64,000 nt of DNA from JAFDVL01 sp043783625 (GTDB taxonomy: Bacteria > Acidobacteriota > Blastocatellia > RBC074), in contig JAYVZE010000179.1 of assembly GCA_043783625.1 (NCBI GenBank), positions 4,535-68,534 on the forward strand, written 5' to 3'. The notes below the pieces were generated by a model. The model made no database searches. It was not told the origin of the DNA and saw nothing but the letters and a program-made list of their open reading frames with translations. Position numbers and translations under genes: made by a program. Positions within the stretch are counted from its first letter, which is position 1. Every line of letters starts with the position of its first letter. Shown here piece by piece: positions 1 through 8,984 of the stretch.

Positions 1-155
1 AAACGAATGAAGGTAAATACAAGACGATCTTTGCCACTGCTACGACACCGAGCTTACATGTGATTGATCTTGGGGATTCGGCGACAAGAGCATCCTGGAA
101 AGATTTCAAGGCTTGGTGTGATGAATTTGAGCGAGTACAGTCCGGGCGCAATTGA
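1..155 (+). CDS. 3' end of an unidentified gene (partial)
   Basis: An open frame runs in from the left edge (codon phase starting at base 3) to a TGA at 153-155 and gives about 50 residues ending in DEFERVQSGRN. The stretch has normal amino-acid composition with several Trp and charged residues, so it reads as the C-terminal end of a real protein. I do not recognise the family. The start lies outside the window. Confidence 0.45.
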   Translation, partial: TNEGKYKTIFATATTPSLHVIDLGDSATRASWKDFKAWCDEFERVQSGRN

Positions 156-632
156 GCGGATTTTCAGTTTTGACTGTTTCTGCGTTTACGAACATGACAT
201 TAATCATGGCAACAAAACTCCGAAACTGGTTGTCATCAAATGACTTATTCGAGTTGGGAAATTGAAATGTCAACAGGAACTGGTAATTGGCTCAGCTTTA
301 TAGGTGTTATAGTCGTCGAGCCATCAAACTCGGCGTCACTTGTAAAATGCTGAAACACGGTTAAGCATAACGAATCACTGATCTTATAGCTTGACAAGGC
401 ACACCAGAACAATTACATTCGATTTTTCTTATCTTGATGTAGGATGTAATTAGCTGATGCTGCGCAAAGTACACGTTTTACCTGCCTCTCTGTCGGTTCG
501 AGCCTCCATTGTTGCTCTGCTTACTGACTTTCCATTTTATCTTTAGGATTCGGGGCTAATTGACTGGCAATTTAGACGCCTTCGGGGGTAAGATACGTGT
601 TGCGATTTGGAGTCGCTGCTTTGTATTAACAA
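156..632. other. Intergenic gap with no gene seen
   Basis: This 477-base stretch separates the partial gene from ispH. I found no ORF with a ribosome binding site, no tRNA and no strong inverted repeat. A TTGACT at 560-565 is too far (23 bases) from the nearest TAAGAT (589-594) to be a convincing promoter. The ispH promoter presumably lies here. Confidence 0.5.
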
Positions 633-1502
633 ATGGAAATTGTTTTAGCCGAAAGTCTGGGGTTTTGTATGGGCGTCAAGCGCGCCGTCGACCTCGCTTA
701 TCGTGCGCTTGAAAAATCCAATGGATTACCTGTTGTCACGCTCGGTCCGATTATTCATAATGCGCAGGAAATTGAGCGGCTTGAATCCGATGGAATTCGG
801 TTGGCAAGTGAAGATACTCATCCCAGCGAAGGCATCGCAATTATTCGGGCGCACGGAGCCGCTCCACAGGTTTATGAAAAGCTGAAAGCCAGTGGAATGC
901 GAATTATGGATGGTACCTGCCCGTACGTTCATTATTCGCAGCGCAAGGCTATTGAGTTATTTGAAGCAGGCTACGAGGTGGTGATTGTGGGTGATCGTCA
1001 GCATCCTGAAATCCTTGGAATTCTCGGCTATATTAACGATCAGGCTCACGTCGTGAAAACGATTGAAGAAGCCCAGGAATTGCCCTTAATGGAACGTGCC
1101 GGGGTGCTGGCGCAGACGACGATTAGTCCACAGAAATATCAGGCAATCATTGATGTTATTCGGAAAAAAGCCCAAGAGGTGAAGCTTGCAGAGACCATCT
1201 GTGACGCGACCGAAGAAAATCAATCTGCCATTCGTCGGCTGGCGGCGGAAGTTGATTATATTTACGTTATCGGCGGCAAGCATAGTGCCAACAGTAATAA
1301 ACTGGTGGAGGCCGCTAAAAATTTATGTCCACAAGCGACTTTAATTGAAACCGAGAATGAGATCAATCCTGCTGACTTACGCGGAGTCAAGCGTGTTGGC
1401 GTTAGTGCCGGAGCTTCGACGCCCGATTGGATGATTCAACGAGTTGTCAGGCGGCTACAATCTCTCGAAACGGAATTAGAGTCGGAGTTAGCGTTAGGCT
1501 AG
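633..1502 (+). CDS. ispH: 4-hydroxy-3-methylbut-2-enyl diphosphate reductase
   Basis: IspH (LytB) is the last enzyme of the MEP isoprenoid pathway. It uses a [4Fe-4S] cluster to reduce HMBPP to IPP and DMAPP in the cytosol. The 289-residue length is typical. The three cluster cysteines are visible in FCMGVKRAV near residue 12, in DGTCPYVH near residue 96 and in ICDATEENQ near residue 190. The substrate-binding HG and HP residues (RAHGAAP, RQHPEI) and the C-terminal SAGASTPDW motif are present. The start has no obvious Shine-Dalgarno sequence, but the N-terminal alignment to the family is right. It lies 122 bases before rpsA on the same strand, a pairing seen in several bacterial phyla. Confidence 0.95.
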   Translation: MEIVLAESLGFCMGVKRAVDLAYRALEKSNGLPVVTLGPIIHNAQEIERLESDGIRLASEDTHPSEGIAIIRAHGAAPQVYEKLKASGMRIMDGTCPYVHYSQRKAIELFEAGYEVVIVGDRQHPEILGILGYINDQAHVVKTIEEAQELPLMERAGVLAQTTISPQKYQAIIDVIRKKAQEVKLAETICDATEENQSAIRRLAAEVDYIYVIGGKHSANSNKLVEAAKNLCPQATLIETENEINPADLRGVKRVGVSAGASTPDWMIQRVVRRLQSLETELESELALG

Positions 1503-1578
1503 ATGGTTATTTATTCACGAGATAAATCCGCTCAGGCTAATTATTAAACTCGACGAAAAGTTTGTTTGCAAATTTGCG

Positions 1579-1606
1579 ATTTGAGGCAGGCGCCTCAAAT
1601 CTTTTT
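1579..1606 (+). promoter_or_regulatory. Hairpin with T-run in the rpsA leader
   Basis: ATTTGAGGC at 1579-1587 and GCCTCAAAT at 1592-1600 form a perfect 9-bp stem with a 4-base loop, followed by CTTTTT. It ends just before the rpsA ribosome binding site (GGAGGA, 1607-1612). It could be an intrinsic terminator or attenuator after ispH, or a leader element for S1 autoregulation. The choice between these is inference. Confidence 0.55.
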
Positions 1607-1624
1607 GGAGGAATCCTTTTTTCA

Positions 1625-3433
1625 ATGTCAACCGAAACCAATAACCAATTAGCTTCCAGCGGTGCAGCGGAAGCTTTAGAACCAACCCAAACTGTTACGC
1701 CCGATGCTCCAGATGCCGATGATTATGGCGATGTAGATTTTGGCGCAATACTCGACCAACACGAAAAACAAAGCCAACTGGAAGTCAGTGAAGGTGAAGT
1801 CGTCAAGGGAACCGTCGTGAAAATTACCGGTCAGGACGTCATCATTAATGTCGGCTTCAAATCAGAAGGCATTGTTCGCATCAGCGAATTTAAAGACGGC
1901 GATGAAGTTTCCATCAAAGTCGGCGACGAAGTTGATGTGCTGGTCAAGCAACTGGAAAACCATGACGGCTATGTCGAGCTTTCGCGTGCGGATGCTGTGC
2001 GGATGCAAACGTGGGATTTGATCGAAAACGCTCATCGAGACAATGTCACGATCATTGGTCGCGTCACGGATCGAATCAAAGGCGGCTTGCGTGTGGACAT
2101 CGGTGGTATTCAGGCGTTTCTGCCTGGCAGCCAGGTAGATGTTCGTCCCGTTCGTAATCTGGATATTTATCGCAACAAGGATATGGAATTCCTTGTCTTG
2201 AAGGTCAATAAAAAGCGCAGCAATATTGTACTTTCGCGCAAAGCCTTGCTGGATGCTCAAATCGCCGGTAAGAAAGACGAAACTCTCAAACATCTTGAAG
2301 AGGGAATTATCGTCGAAGGCGAAGTTAAAAATATTACTGAATACGGTATCTTTATTGACCTTGGTGGTCTGGATGGACTGCTGCATATCACGGATATGTC
2401 GTGGGGACGGATTCAGAATCCTTCGGAGCTGTTCAAGGTCGGCGATAAGATTCAGGTCAAGATTCTCAAGTTTGATCGTGACCGTGAGCGCGTCAGTTTA
2501 GGCTACAAACAACTGATCCCTGATCCGTGGGCCACTGTCACCGAACGCTACGCCATTGGCACGCGCGTTTCCGGTAAAGTCGTTTCGCTCACCGATTATG
2601 GTGCTTTTGTTGAGCTTGAAAACGGTGTCGAAGGACTCGTTCATGTTTCTGAAATGAGCTGGTCGAAGCGTGTCAAGCATCCTTCCAAGATGCTCAATAC
2701 CGGGCAAGACATCGAAGCTGTTGTTCTTGAAATTGATACCAATAATCGTCGTATCAGCCTCGGTATCAAACAGATTGAAATCAATCCGTGGGATACGTTG
2801 CAGGAACGTTATGCGGTCGGAACTCGTGTCACTGGCAAGGTTCGTAACCTAACTGATTTCGGAGCTTTCGTCGAAATTGAAGAGGGCATTGATGGATTAG
2901 TCCATGTCTCGGATATTTCGTGGACGAAGCGCATCAAGCATCCTTCCGAAGCTCTCAAGAAAAATCAGGAAGTCGAAGCGATCATCACGGCTATTGATAC
3001 TGAAAGCCGTCGTTTGTCGCTCTCAATCAAAGACCTTGAGCCGAATTCCTGGGATCGTTTCTTTGAAGAGAAGAAGCTGGGTGATGTTGTCTCCGGTAAG
3101 ATTTCACGCTTTGCTAACTTCGGTGCGTTCGTTGAATTAGACGACGGTATCGAAGGGCTCTGTCACGTCTCTGAACTTTCAGAAAATCATGTTGAGAAGC
3201 CTGAAGATGCAGTCCAGGTTGGACAGAGTCTGCAATTCAAGATTCTCAAAATGGATCCTGAAGCCAAGAAAATCGGTCTTTCCGTTCGTGCAGTTGGAAA
3301 AGATGAACCCATTATTGACGTTCGCAGCTACACCACGAGTGACAGCGGAATGGCAAGTCTGGGTGACCTTTTTGACTTCAACCGTCCGGCTGAGGCTGAA
3401 GCGTCTGAAGATGGCGGCGAAACGAAAGAGTAG
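1625..3433 (+). CDS. rpsA: 30S ribosomal protein S1
   Basis: S1 binds mRNA and helps recruit it to the 30S subunit. The 602-residue product carries six S1/OB-fold RNA-binding repeats, with the typical GxVxxxTxYGAFVEL-GLVHVSEMSW pattern clearest in repeats 3 to 5 and good matches in 1, 2 and 6. An acidic N-terminal tail of about 50 residues and an acidic C-terminal tail flank the repeats. I start at ATG 1625 because GGAGGA lies 12 bases upstream. An in-frame codon at 1562 would extend the protein through the leader hairpin and is less likely. sppA follows closely on the same strand. Confidence 0.95.
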   Translation: MSTETNNQLASSGAAEALEPTQTVTPDAPDADDYGDVDFGAILDQHEKQSQLEVSEGEVVKGTVVKITGQDVIINVGFKSEGIVRISEFKDGDEVSIKVGDEVDVLVKQLENHDGYVELSRADAVRMQTWDLIENAHRDNVTIIGRVTDRIKGGLRVDIGGIQAFLPGSQVDVRPVRNLDIYRNKDMEFLVLKVNKKRSNIVLSRKALLDAQIAGKKDETLKHLEEGIIVEGEVKNITEYGIFIDLGGLDGLLHITDMSWGRIQNPSELFKVGDKIQVKILKFDRDRERVSLGYKQLIPDPWATVTERYAIGTRVSGKVVSLTDYGAFVELENGVEGLVHVSEMSWSKRVKHPSKMLNTGQDIEAVVLEIDTNNRRISLGIKQIEINPWDTLQERYAVGTRVTGKVRNLTDFGAFVEIEEGIDGLVHVSDISWTKRIKHPSEALKKNQEVEAIITAIDTESRRLSLSIKDLEPNSWDRFFEEKKLGDVVSGKISRFANFGAFVELDDGIEGLCHVSELSENHVEKPEDAVQVGQSLQFKILKMDPEAKKIGLSVRAVGKDEPIIDVRSYTTSDSGMASLGDLFDFNRPAEAEASEDGGETKE

Positions 3434-3499
3434 TTTCTTTATCACGGGCTGATAGTTTGAGTGCAAATTTCAAGCTATCAGCCTCTTCACTTTTCAGCG

Positions 3500-4450
3500 A
3501 TGACTAGAAAAAAATTGAGCTGGATTATCATTTTTGGTGTGCTTGCGCTTGGAGCTTTTAGCTTCCTGCTCGTACTTGGAGCGTTGACGCTTTCTGACGG
3601 TGGCGGCTTTGGGTTTGGCGGCGATAAAATCGCGGTGATTCCAGTTGAAGGTGTCATCGGGTCTGAAATGGCAAAAACTGTCAGCCGTCACCTTCGTCAA
3701 TATGGGGACGATCCTCGGGTCAAAGCGATCATCTTGAAAGTTGATAGCCCTGGTGGGGGGGTTACTGCTTCGGAAGAAATCTACCGCGAAGTCAAACGTG
3801 TCAAAGACGAAAAGAAAAAGAAAATTGTCGTCTCAATGGGAACTGTTGCAGCTTCAGGGGGCTATTATATTTCTGCTCCAGCCGAGCGGATTTTTGCCAA
3901 TTCCAGCACTGTCACAGGTAGTATCGGAGTCATTGCAGAATGGATGAATTTAAAAGACTTGGCGGAGTGGGCTAAAGTTAAATCAATCGTCTTTAAGAGT
4001 GGTGAATTTAAAGATACTGGAAATCTGACGCGAGAAATGACTGAGCGTGAAAGACAATATTTCCAGGGTGTGATTAATGAGCTTTACAATCAGTTTGTCC
4101 GGGTAGTGTTGGAAGGTCGCAACGGGCGTGGCGCAGAAGGGCTAAAACTTGACGAAGCCAAGTTACGTGCCTTAGCTGATGGTCGTATTTACACGGGAGC
4201 ATCTGCTGTTGAGAATGGATTGGTAGATCAGGTTGGTGATTATCGTGATGCCTTGAAGTATACGGCTGGATTGATTGGGATGAAGGGCGAGCCGACTATT
4301 GTAACTCCACCAGAACCGCACGAAGGTTTTTCTTTACTTGATCTGGTAGGATTGTCAAAAGTTGGAAAACTCTTATCAAAACCAGAAGAATGGGCGGGGA
4401 AGGTTGGCGAGATAGATACTTCAATCAAATTTAAATACCAGTGGCAGTAA
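3500..4450 (+). CDS. sppA: Signal peptide peptidase SppA, S49 family
   Basis: This is a membrane-anchored serine protease that degrades cleaved signal peptides. The short form (about 316 residues) has one N-terminal transmembrane anchor (residues about 5-27). The nucleophile Ser lies in MGTVAASGGYY and the general-base Lys in VFKSGEFKDTGNL, which together make the Ser-Lys dyad typical of S49. GGGVTASEEIY and TVTGSIGVI are further family motifs. I choose ATG 3500, since an upstream in-frame GTG (3461) only adds 13 residues before the charged TRKK that normally opens the anchor. The gene sits in a co-directional run from rpsA to the HIT gene. Confidence 0.92.
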   Translation: MTRKKLSWIIIFGVLALGAFSFLLVLGALTLSDGGGFGFGGDKIAVIPVEGVIGSEMAKTVSRHLRQYGDDPRVKAIILKVDSPGGGVTASEEIYREVKRVKDEKKKKIVVSMGTVAASGGYYISAPAERIFANSSTVTGSIGVIAEWMNLKDLAEWAKVKSIVFKSGEFKDTGNLTREMTERERQYFQGVINELYNQFVRVVLEGRNGRGAEGLKLDEAKLRALADGRIYTGASAVENGLVDQVGDYRDALKYTAGLIGMKGEPTIVTPPEPHEGFSLLDLVGLSKVGKLLSKPEEWAGKVGEIDTSIKFKYQWQ

Positions 4451-4484
4451 TAAATATTTTGCGAAAAAGATAGAGGTAAAAGCG

Positions 4485-4769
4485 ATGACGAAAGCTGAAT
4501 TAGTAGAAGAGGTGGCACGAGCCGCTGAGCTAACCAAAAAAGATTCTGAAGTAATTGTAGATGAAGTTTTTAAGAATATTATCCAATCGCTTAATCGTGG
4601 CGAAAAAATAGAACTGCGTGGCTTTGGCTCTTTCCGGGTTCGTCAGCGTGGTGCTCGTCGTGGGCGTAATCCGAAAACAGGTGAACCCGTAGATATTCCA
4701 GCCAAAAGTGTTCCCTATTTTAAGCCGGGCAAAGAATTGAAAGAATTAATTAATGCTGATGAGGAATAG
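4485..4769 (+). CDS. hup: HU/IHF-family nucleoid DNA-binding protein
   Basis: This is a 94-residue histone-like protein that bends DNA as a dimer. The HU signature GFGSFRVRQRGARRGRNP is intact, including the Pro that intercalates into DNA, and the C-terminal helix follows KSVPYFKPGKELK. The N-terminal MTKAELVEEVA is typical of the family. A GAGG lies about 10 bases before the ATG. HU versus IHF-like cannot be decided from sequence alone. The gene lies between sppA and the HIT gene on the same strand. Confidence 0.93.
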   Translation: MTKAELVEEVARAAELTKKDSEVIVDEVFKNIIQSLNRGEKIELRGFGSFRVRQRGARRGRNPKTGEPVDIPAKSVPYFKPGKELKELINADEE

Positions 4770-4789
4770 TATTTTCGCTGAGTAAGAAA

Positions 4790-5272
4790 ATGGATTTTCT
4801 CTGGAGTCCCTGGCGCAGCCATTATGTTGCTTCTACGAAGAAGCCATCGGGCTGCGTTTTTTGTCATATCGCCCAAAGCTCACCCGAATCTGATCCAGCC
4901 TCATTTGTGCTTTGGCGTGGTCGCTTCAACTTTATTATCCTCAATCTTTTCCCTTACACGACGGCTCATTTGATGATTGTTCCGTTTGAGCATATTGCTG
5001 ATTTATCAAGTTTGGAGAAATCAGCTTCCGATGAAATGATGGATTTAGCGAAGCGAGTCCAGCGTGCAATGATGGAAGAATATCACCCTAATGGGTTTAA
5101 CTTAGGGATGAACCAGGGGAGTGCAGCGGGGGCTGGAATCGCTGGACACCTTCATTTACATCTTTTGCCGCGCTGGAATGGGGATGCTAATTTTATGACG
5201 ACTATCGGAGAAACGCGAGTTCTTCCTGAAAGTCTTGAAGATACTTTCCGTAAATTAGCCAAGCATTTTTAA
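4790..5272 (+). CDS. HIT-family nucleotide hydrolase/transferase
   Basis: This is a 160-residue histidine-triad protein. The catalytic H-x-H-x-H motif lies in GHLHLHLLPRW near residue 122. The N-terminal CVFCHI pair of cysteines suggests a zinc-binding branch related to Ap4A phosphorylase-like HIT proteins. The length and the WRSHYV opening match bacterial members annotated as HIT or AP-4-A phosphorylase. It is the last gene of the run and is closed by a strong terminator at 5279-5330. Substrate preference is unknown. Confidence 0.9.
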   Translation: MDFLWSPWRSHYVASTKKPSGCVFCHIAQSSPESDPASFVLWRGRFNFIILNLFPYTTAHLMIVPFEHIADLSSLEKSASDEMMDLAKRVQRAMMEEYHPNGFNLGMNQGSAAGAGIAGHLHLHLLPRWNGDANFMTTIGETRVLPESLEDTFRKLAKHF

Positions 5273-5278
5273 TCGAAA

Positions 5279-5330
5279 ATAAAAAAACGCAGAAGCCAAA
5301 AAGTAAACCTTTTGGCTTCTGCGTTTTTTT
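5279..5330. terminator. Bidirectional intrinsic terminator
   Basis: AAAACGCAGAAGCC and GGCTTCTGCGTTTT form a long perfect stem with A-run and T-run flanks on both sides. It separates the plus-strand rpsA-HIT run from the convergent PEP-CTERM gene and can serve both directions. Confidence 0.9.
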
Positions 5331-5359
5331 ATTTTCGGCCCCTGACAAGGAACGTAGAA

Positions 5360-6061
5360 TTATGATTTTTTTCTACGTGCTCTAGCTGCGATACCAGCCA
5401 GACCCGTTCCGATCAGGATTAATGTTGCTGGTTCGGGAACAGAAGCAGGTGTGCCTTTAAAGATAGAACCAGTTAGGGTTGTAACTTGCAGACCAGAAGG
5501 TGTTGGCGCAAATGGAGTATTGGCAACCACAAAATCAATGGTATTTTCGCCAAACTTAAATCCAGTTTTAATCAAAAAAGAACTTAAGGCCGCTGGTACA
5601 TATCCAGAACCACCACTTGTTGGCAGGTCAATTCCTGTGTCAACACCATTGATGAAAATCCTGACACGATCATCTGCAAAGACAGTACCGTTGATCGTCG
5701 CAGTGGATAGATCATATCCTTGTGTCGGGTCAATTGTAAAAGTCGTCCGATAGGTGTAAGTACCCATGGGAACGTCAAGCAATCCACCAGGACCTGGCAC
5801 GATCCATTTTGATCCGGAAGTGTTAGCTGCCCAACCTGATCCAGGTGACGCATTATCATTGCCAAGCACATAGGCACTCTGTGTACCTGTTCCAACTACC
5901 AGCTTGTAGTGGCTGTCAACCGTACCACCAGCATTATTTGTGCCAGCATCATTAACACCAGTTGTGAAAAGTTTAATTGGGTCTGCTTTCACTGTATGAA
6001 AAGCAGCCATGCCAAGAAAGACTAAAGTGAGAAGTGATAGTCTCTTGAACGTGAGGATCAT
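5360..6061 (-). CDS. PEP-CTERM sorting domain protein
   Basis: This is a 233-residue exported protein. An N-terminal signal peptide (residues about 1-26, cut near VKA-DP) precedes a Gly/Thr/Asn-rich beta-type body. It ends in the PEP-CTERM signal: VPEPATLILIGTG, a hydrophobic helix and the basic tail RARRKKS. In such proteins the exosortase system (EpsH/XrtA types) removes the signal at the outer surface, often in exopolysaccharide-producing bacteria. The body may be a carbohydrate-binding or ice-binding-like fold, but I cannot assign it. No exosortase gene is in the window. Upstream lies a palindrome-bearing leader. Confidence 0.88.
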   Translation of the reverse strand: MILTFKRLSLLTLVFLGMAAFHTVKADPIKLFTTGVNDAGTNNAGGTVDSHYKLVVGTGTQSAYVLGNDNASPGSGWAANTSGSKWIVPGPGGLLDVPMGTYTYRTTFTIDPTQGYDLSTATINGTVFADDRVRIFINGVDTGIDLPTSGGSGYVPAALSSFLIKTGFKFGENTIDFVVANTPFAPTPSGLQVTTLTGSIFKGTPASVPEPATLILIGTGLAGIAARARRKKS

Positions 6062-6084
6062 AATTACTCCTTTTAGGGGGCAGC

Positions 6085-6141
6085 AAGGTATACCTTACAA
6101 ACAACCCATTCAAAATCCTGCGGTGAATAAACTCCGGCAGG
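6085..6141 (-). promoter_or_regulatory. Palindrome and hairpin in the leader of the PEP-CTERM gene
   Basis: AAGGTATACCTT at 6085-6096 is a perfect 12-base palindrome placed 24 bases before the gene start and overlapping no coding frame. Just upstream, CCTGC (6117-6121) pairs with GCAGG (6137-6141) around a short loop. Either could be an operator or leader structure. The rest of the 351-base gap (6062-6412) shows no gene. The function is inference. Confidence 0.35.
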
Positions 6142-6412
6142 AATATTCGCCATTGGTTGAATCCTTAGTCTGACATTACTGATAGGTACAACTCAGCGAA
6201 ATCAGAAGAAAGGAAGGTGAGTTCAAAAAAGCTGTCCGTGTAAAGGCGATAACTTACCTTAATAGGGCAGAATCAATTCAAGTTAATTATATTTTACTAA
6301 GGCCGGTAACCGCATCTTGCACAGACATCATCAGTTTACAACAGAAATATCATAAATTTCAATGGGAAACTGTCAGAAAAATCTTTAATGAAGGTAAGTT
6401 AGGTTTAGCATT

Positions 6413-7309
6413 TTAAAGAGGAAAGAGTTTGGGGAAGAATTGCCCCGCTATTTTTTCTCCTCTTGAGATGATCGGCACACCTTGAAGTAATGGTTGATCT
6501 GAAGCAGAGCAGACTCCGTCCTTAAAAACGTTGATGACCGTCGCCCGTCTTTGCCGTTCTGTCAGGTTGGAATACGAACCGTGAATCATCCGTGGAGGAT
6601 GAAAAGTTCCCTGACCTTTTTTTAATTCTATCGCTGTAGGTTTGAAGGCTTGCTTCTGCTCGTCGGTCAGGATTGATTGGATCGCATCCATATTTCCGGC
6701 AAGTCCTACTTTGGGCAAATCAGGCCAGCGATGCGATTTGGGAATATAGTTTAGACAGCCGTTGTCCTGCGTGGCATCATCCAACCCGATCCAGCAGGTC
6801 AAATGTGCTAACGGCTGCGTTCGCGTCCAGTATGAATAATCCTGATGCCAGGCGACGACTCCGCCGTGATGTGCTGGTTTACAGAATAACTGGTCGTGCC
6901 AGAAGCGGACATCTCCACCAAGTAACTGCGAAGCCGCCATCACAAATTGTGGATGCCAGAGAAGATCGTGGAATCCTGGCGTGAGGCGCCACGCTCCGAG
7001 TGCGTGAAATAATATTTTTGTCAGGTCTTCTGATTCGTTGGAATGGAATTCGTAAAACAGATGATGGGCAGGATGTTTCGGGTCAATAATCTCAGTCAAT
7101 TCGTCGCGAAGCTTTTCGATTTGGGTTTCGTTCAGAATTTGAATCCCGGACAAGTAACCAAACTCATGAAAAAATTCAATTTGCTCAATGGATAGACGAT
7201 ATTGATCCCACTCGTCCGGCGTTATTGGAGCCTTAAAAAAATCGCTTATGGGTGTCTGATAATTTGATAAATCTTCACTCATTTCTTCATCAGCTAATTT
7301 TAGTTGCAA
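6413..7309 (-). CDS. Phytanoyl-CoA dioxygenase (PhyH) family protein
   Basis: This is a 298-residue Fe(II)/2-oxoglutarate dioxygenase-like protein. The metal ligands appear as HQD in WHQDYSYW (near residue 164) and a distal His in FHPPRMIHGSYSN, followed by an Arg-rich segment (RQRRATVINVF) that would bind 2-oxoglutarate. The family hydroxylates varied small molecules, so the substrate here is unknown. The gene starts inside the end of the upstream methyltransferase gene (20-base overlap), so the two are probably translated together. The next genes upstream (methyltransferase, monooxygenase-like) suggest a small tailoring operon. Confidence 0.88.
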   Translation of the reverse strand: MQLKLADEEMSEDLSNYQTPISDFFKAPITPDEWDQYRLSIEQIEFFHEFGYLSGIQILNETQIEKLRDELTEIIDPKHPAHHLFYEFHSNESEDLTKILFHALGAWRLTPGFHDLLWHPQFVMAASQLLGGDVRFWHDQLFCKPAHHGGVVAWHQDYSYWTRTQPLAHLTCWIGLDDATQDNGCLNYIPKSHRWPDLPKVGLAGNMDAIQSILTDEQKQAFKPTAIELKKGQGTFHPPRMIHGSYSNLTERQRRATVINVFKDGVCSASDQPLLQGVPIISRGEKIAGQFFPKLFPL

Positions 7310-7877
7310 GTATTAATCCAGTTGACCAGTTGAGTTTCGTTATCTGAAAATCCTGTCTTTGTTCTAATGTTTGGATTAATTTCGCTACTTTTGGTGGATG
7401 GTCAACCGGCCAATTTGATTGTGGCAGCATATCGTCAATCACATAAAGTCCGCCGACTTTGAGCAACGAAAGTGTTTCTTCCAGTACGAAATATTTGCCG
7501 GGCCAAGTGTCCGCAAAAATTAAATCGAAGGATTCATTTTGTGCGACTAATTCGCGGATGAAGCTTTCACCATCTGCGATGTGAAAGTTGATACGCTGGT
7601 CTTTGGCTAAATATTTTTGCGCTATAGCAACAAAATTTTCATCCTGCTCAATTGTCACTAATTTTGCGCTCGCATCCATTCCATCCAATATCCATGCAGT
7701 TGCCAAGCCTGTACCTGTACCAAGTTCAAGAAATTTTCCTAAAGGCTTGGAAGCGGCTAATGTTCTGAGCAGTGAACCAGTCAAGTGATCCGACGCCATC
7801 GTAAAACCAATCGCTTGCGTGGCCTCTTCAATTGATTGTAAGACGGATGGTGGGTTCAGGTTTATTGCGTCCTTCAT
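7290..7877 (-). CDS. Class I SAM-dependent O-methyltransferase-like protein
   Basis: This is a 195-residue methyltransferase. The SAM-binding motif I is LELGTGTGLATAWIL near residue 50, motif II acidic residue lies in VTIEQDENFV, and FDLIFADTWPGKY gives motif IV. The DxxPGK pattern resembles the catechol O-methyltransferase family 3, which uses a metal. It overlaps the PhyH gene downstream and the monooxygenase-like gene upstream (ATGA, 7874-7877), which supports one operon. The substrate is unknown. Confidence 0.85.
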   Translation of the reverse strand: MKDAINLNPPSVLQSIEEATQAIGFTMASDHLTGSLLRTLAASKPLGKFLELGTGTGLATAWILDGMDASAKLVTIEQDENFVAIAQKYLAKDQRINFHIADGESFIRELVAQNESFDLIFADTWPGKYFVLEETLSLLKVGGLYVIDDMLPQSNWPVDHPPKVAKLIQTLEQRQDFQITKLNWSTGLILATKIS

Positions 7878-8200
7878 TCGCTGTTCCTTTCAAATCCATA
7901 GTCTCTTTCGACTCTACAGATGCGGAGTTTGAATGACCGATACCAGATTTCATAACCTTTTTGTTGCGCCACTTTGTGCTCAGCTTGTTGATGCCAATGG
8001 CGAATCGCCTCTTCGCTTTCCCAATATGAAACTGTGATGCCTAAACCCTCACGGGCGGATTCTACGCCCAGAAATCCAGGCATGGTCGCAGCGAGTTCAA
8101 CCATCCGATCTGCCATCGCGCCGTAGCCATTTTCGCCTTCGGTGCGCAGGCTTGAGAAGATCACCGCGTAGTAAGGAGGTTCAGGAGTTTTTGCCAGCAT
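7874..8200 (-). CDS. Antibiotic biosynthesis monooxygenase (ABM) domain protein
   Basis: This is a small ferredoxin-like alpha/beta barrel protein of about 108 residues. The pattern YYAVIFSSLRTEG, MVELAATMPGFLGVESARE, ITVSYWESEEAIRHW and KGYEIWYRSFKLRICRVERDY matches heme-degrading or quinol monooxygenase-like ABM proteins. I choose ATG 8200 (MLAKTPEPPYY) because a longer start would overlap the end of the upstream gene. Stop and start of the following methyltransferase gene overlap as ATGA. Activity is unproved. Many family members act as small-molecule oxygenases or have no known role. Confidence 0.82.
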   Translation of the reverse strand: MLAKTPEPPYYAVIFSSLRTEGENGYGAMADRMVELAATMPGFLGVESAREGLGITVSYWESEEAIRHWHQQAEHKVAQQKGYEIWYRSFKLRICRVERDYGFERNSE

Positions 8201-8204
8201 AATT

Positions 8205-8927
8205 TTATGAACAGGCGTTCGCCTTTTTTCGCTTTTTATCAACCGGAGTCAGTTGATTTCCCTGCAACTGATACGTGGTCGTTTCAATGTTCAGGCTGTT
8301 GTCGGTTTCGTCTGCCACACAGCGTTCGACCTCAAGTTTTCCATCAACAATATTTGATTTAATAATGCCACCTTTGGCTTTGTCTCCGCCTTCGTATTCC
8401 GTCACGCGCTGAAGCTTACCTTCTTCTATTGCGTACACTAATCCTCTGGAAAATGCTCCTTCGCCGCCAGTCGTGTAAGTCACATTGACAATTGCTTCGT
8501 CTTTGCCGTCTCCATCCAAATCGCCATAAATTGTCTGAACATTATTATCACTGCCTTTGACAGAGGCATCGCCTAATTTGTAGCTCAATTTTTTGAAATT
8601 AATAGTGCGAATATCAGTCAACGGGGAAGGGCTGGGACTGGGAGAAATCGAAGGAGACGGCGAAGGAGAAATAGCTTCACTTGGTGACGGCGAAGCTTTT
8701 ATTCCAGTGTTCGGCACCGAGAGTTTTGCGACTTCGGCTTCGTGGTTACGCAATAAAAAAAAAAGGGTAATCAGCCCCAGCACTACTGCGCCAATTGTTG
8801 AGGCGAACAAGATATTACTGGTGCGATGGCTGCGAATAATGCGCTCAGGATCAACATTCTTATAGCCGCATTTCAAGCAAAACGTTGAAGCTTCTGGTAG
8901 CTCCGTCCCGCATTTCATACAAAACAT
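8205..8927 (-). CDS. Zinc-ribbon membrane protein with PSPSP linker
   Basis: This is a 240-residue protein of modular design. A zinc ribbon (two CxxC pairs in FCMKCG and FCLKCG) at residues 2-21 is followed by one transmembrane helix near 40-60, a low-complexity Ser-Pro linker (SPSPSPS repeats, about 78-105), and an external domain. The external part contains DLDGDGKDEAIVNV, an FG-GAP/EF-like calcium-binding loop, within a beta-rich segment. The zinc ribbon should face the cytosol and the loop domain the periplasm. The function is unknown. A similar Ser-Pro linker occurs in the protein at 59715-60377. Confidence 0.8.
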   Translation of the reverse strand: MFCMKCGTELPEASTFCLKCGYKNVDPERIIRSHRTSNILFASTIGAVVLGLITLFFLLRNHEAEVAKLSVPNTGIKASPSPSEAISPSPSPSISPSPSPSPLTDIRTINFKKLSYKLGDASVKGSDNNVQTIYGDLDGDGKDEAIVNVTYTTGGEGAFSRGLVYAIEEGKLQRVTEYEGGDKAKGGIIKSNIVDGKLEVERCVADETDNSLNIETTTYQLQGNQLTPVDKKRKKANACS

Positions 8928-8984
8928 ATTTCGTGAATTCTCCTGTGAGGTTTTTCTTTTCGGGCAATGACAGTTCTGACAATG

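Noticed and set aside
560..594. TTGACT and TAAGAT as an ispH promoter
   Set aside because: The spacing of 23 bases is too long for a sigma-70 promoter.
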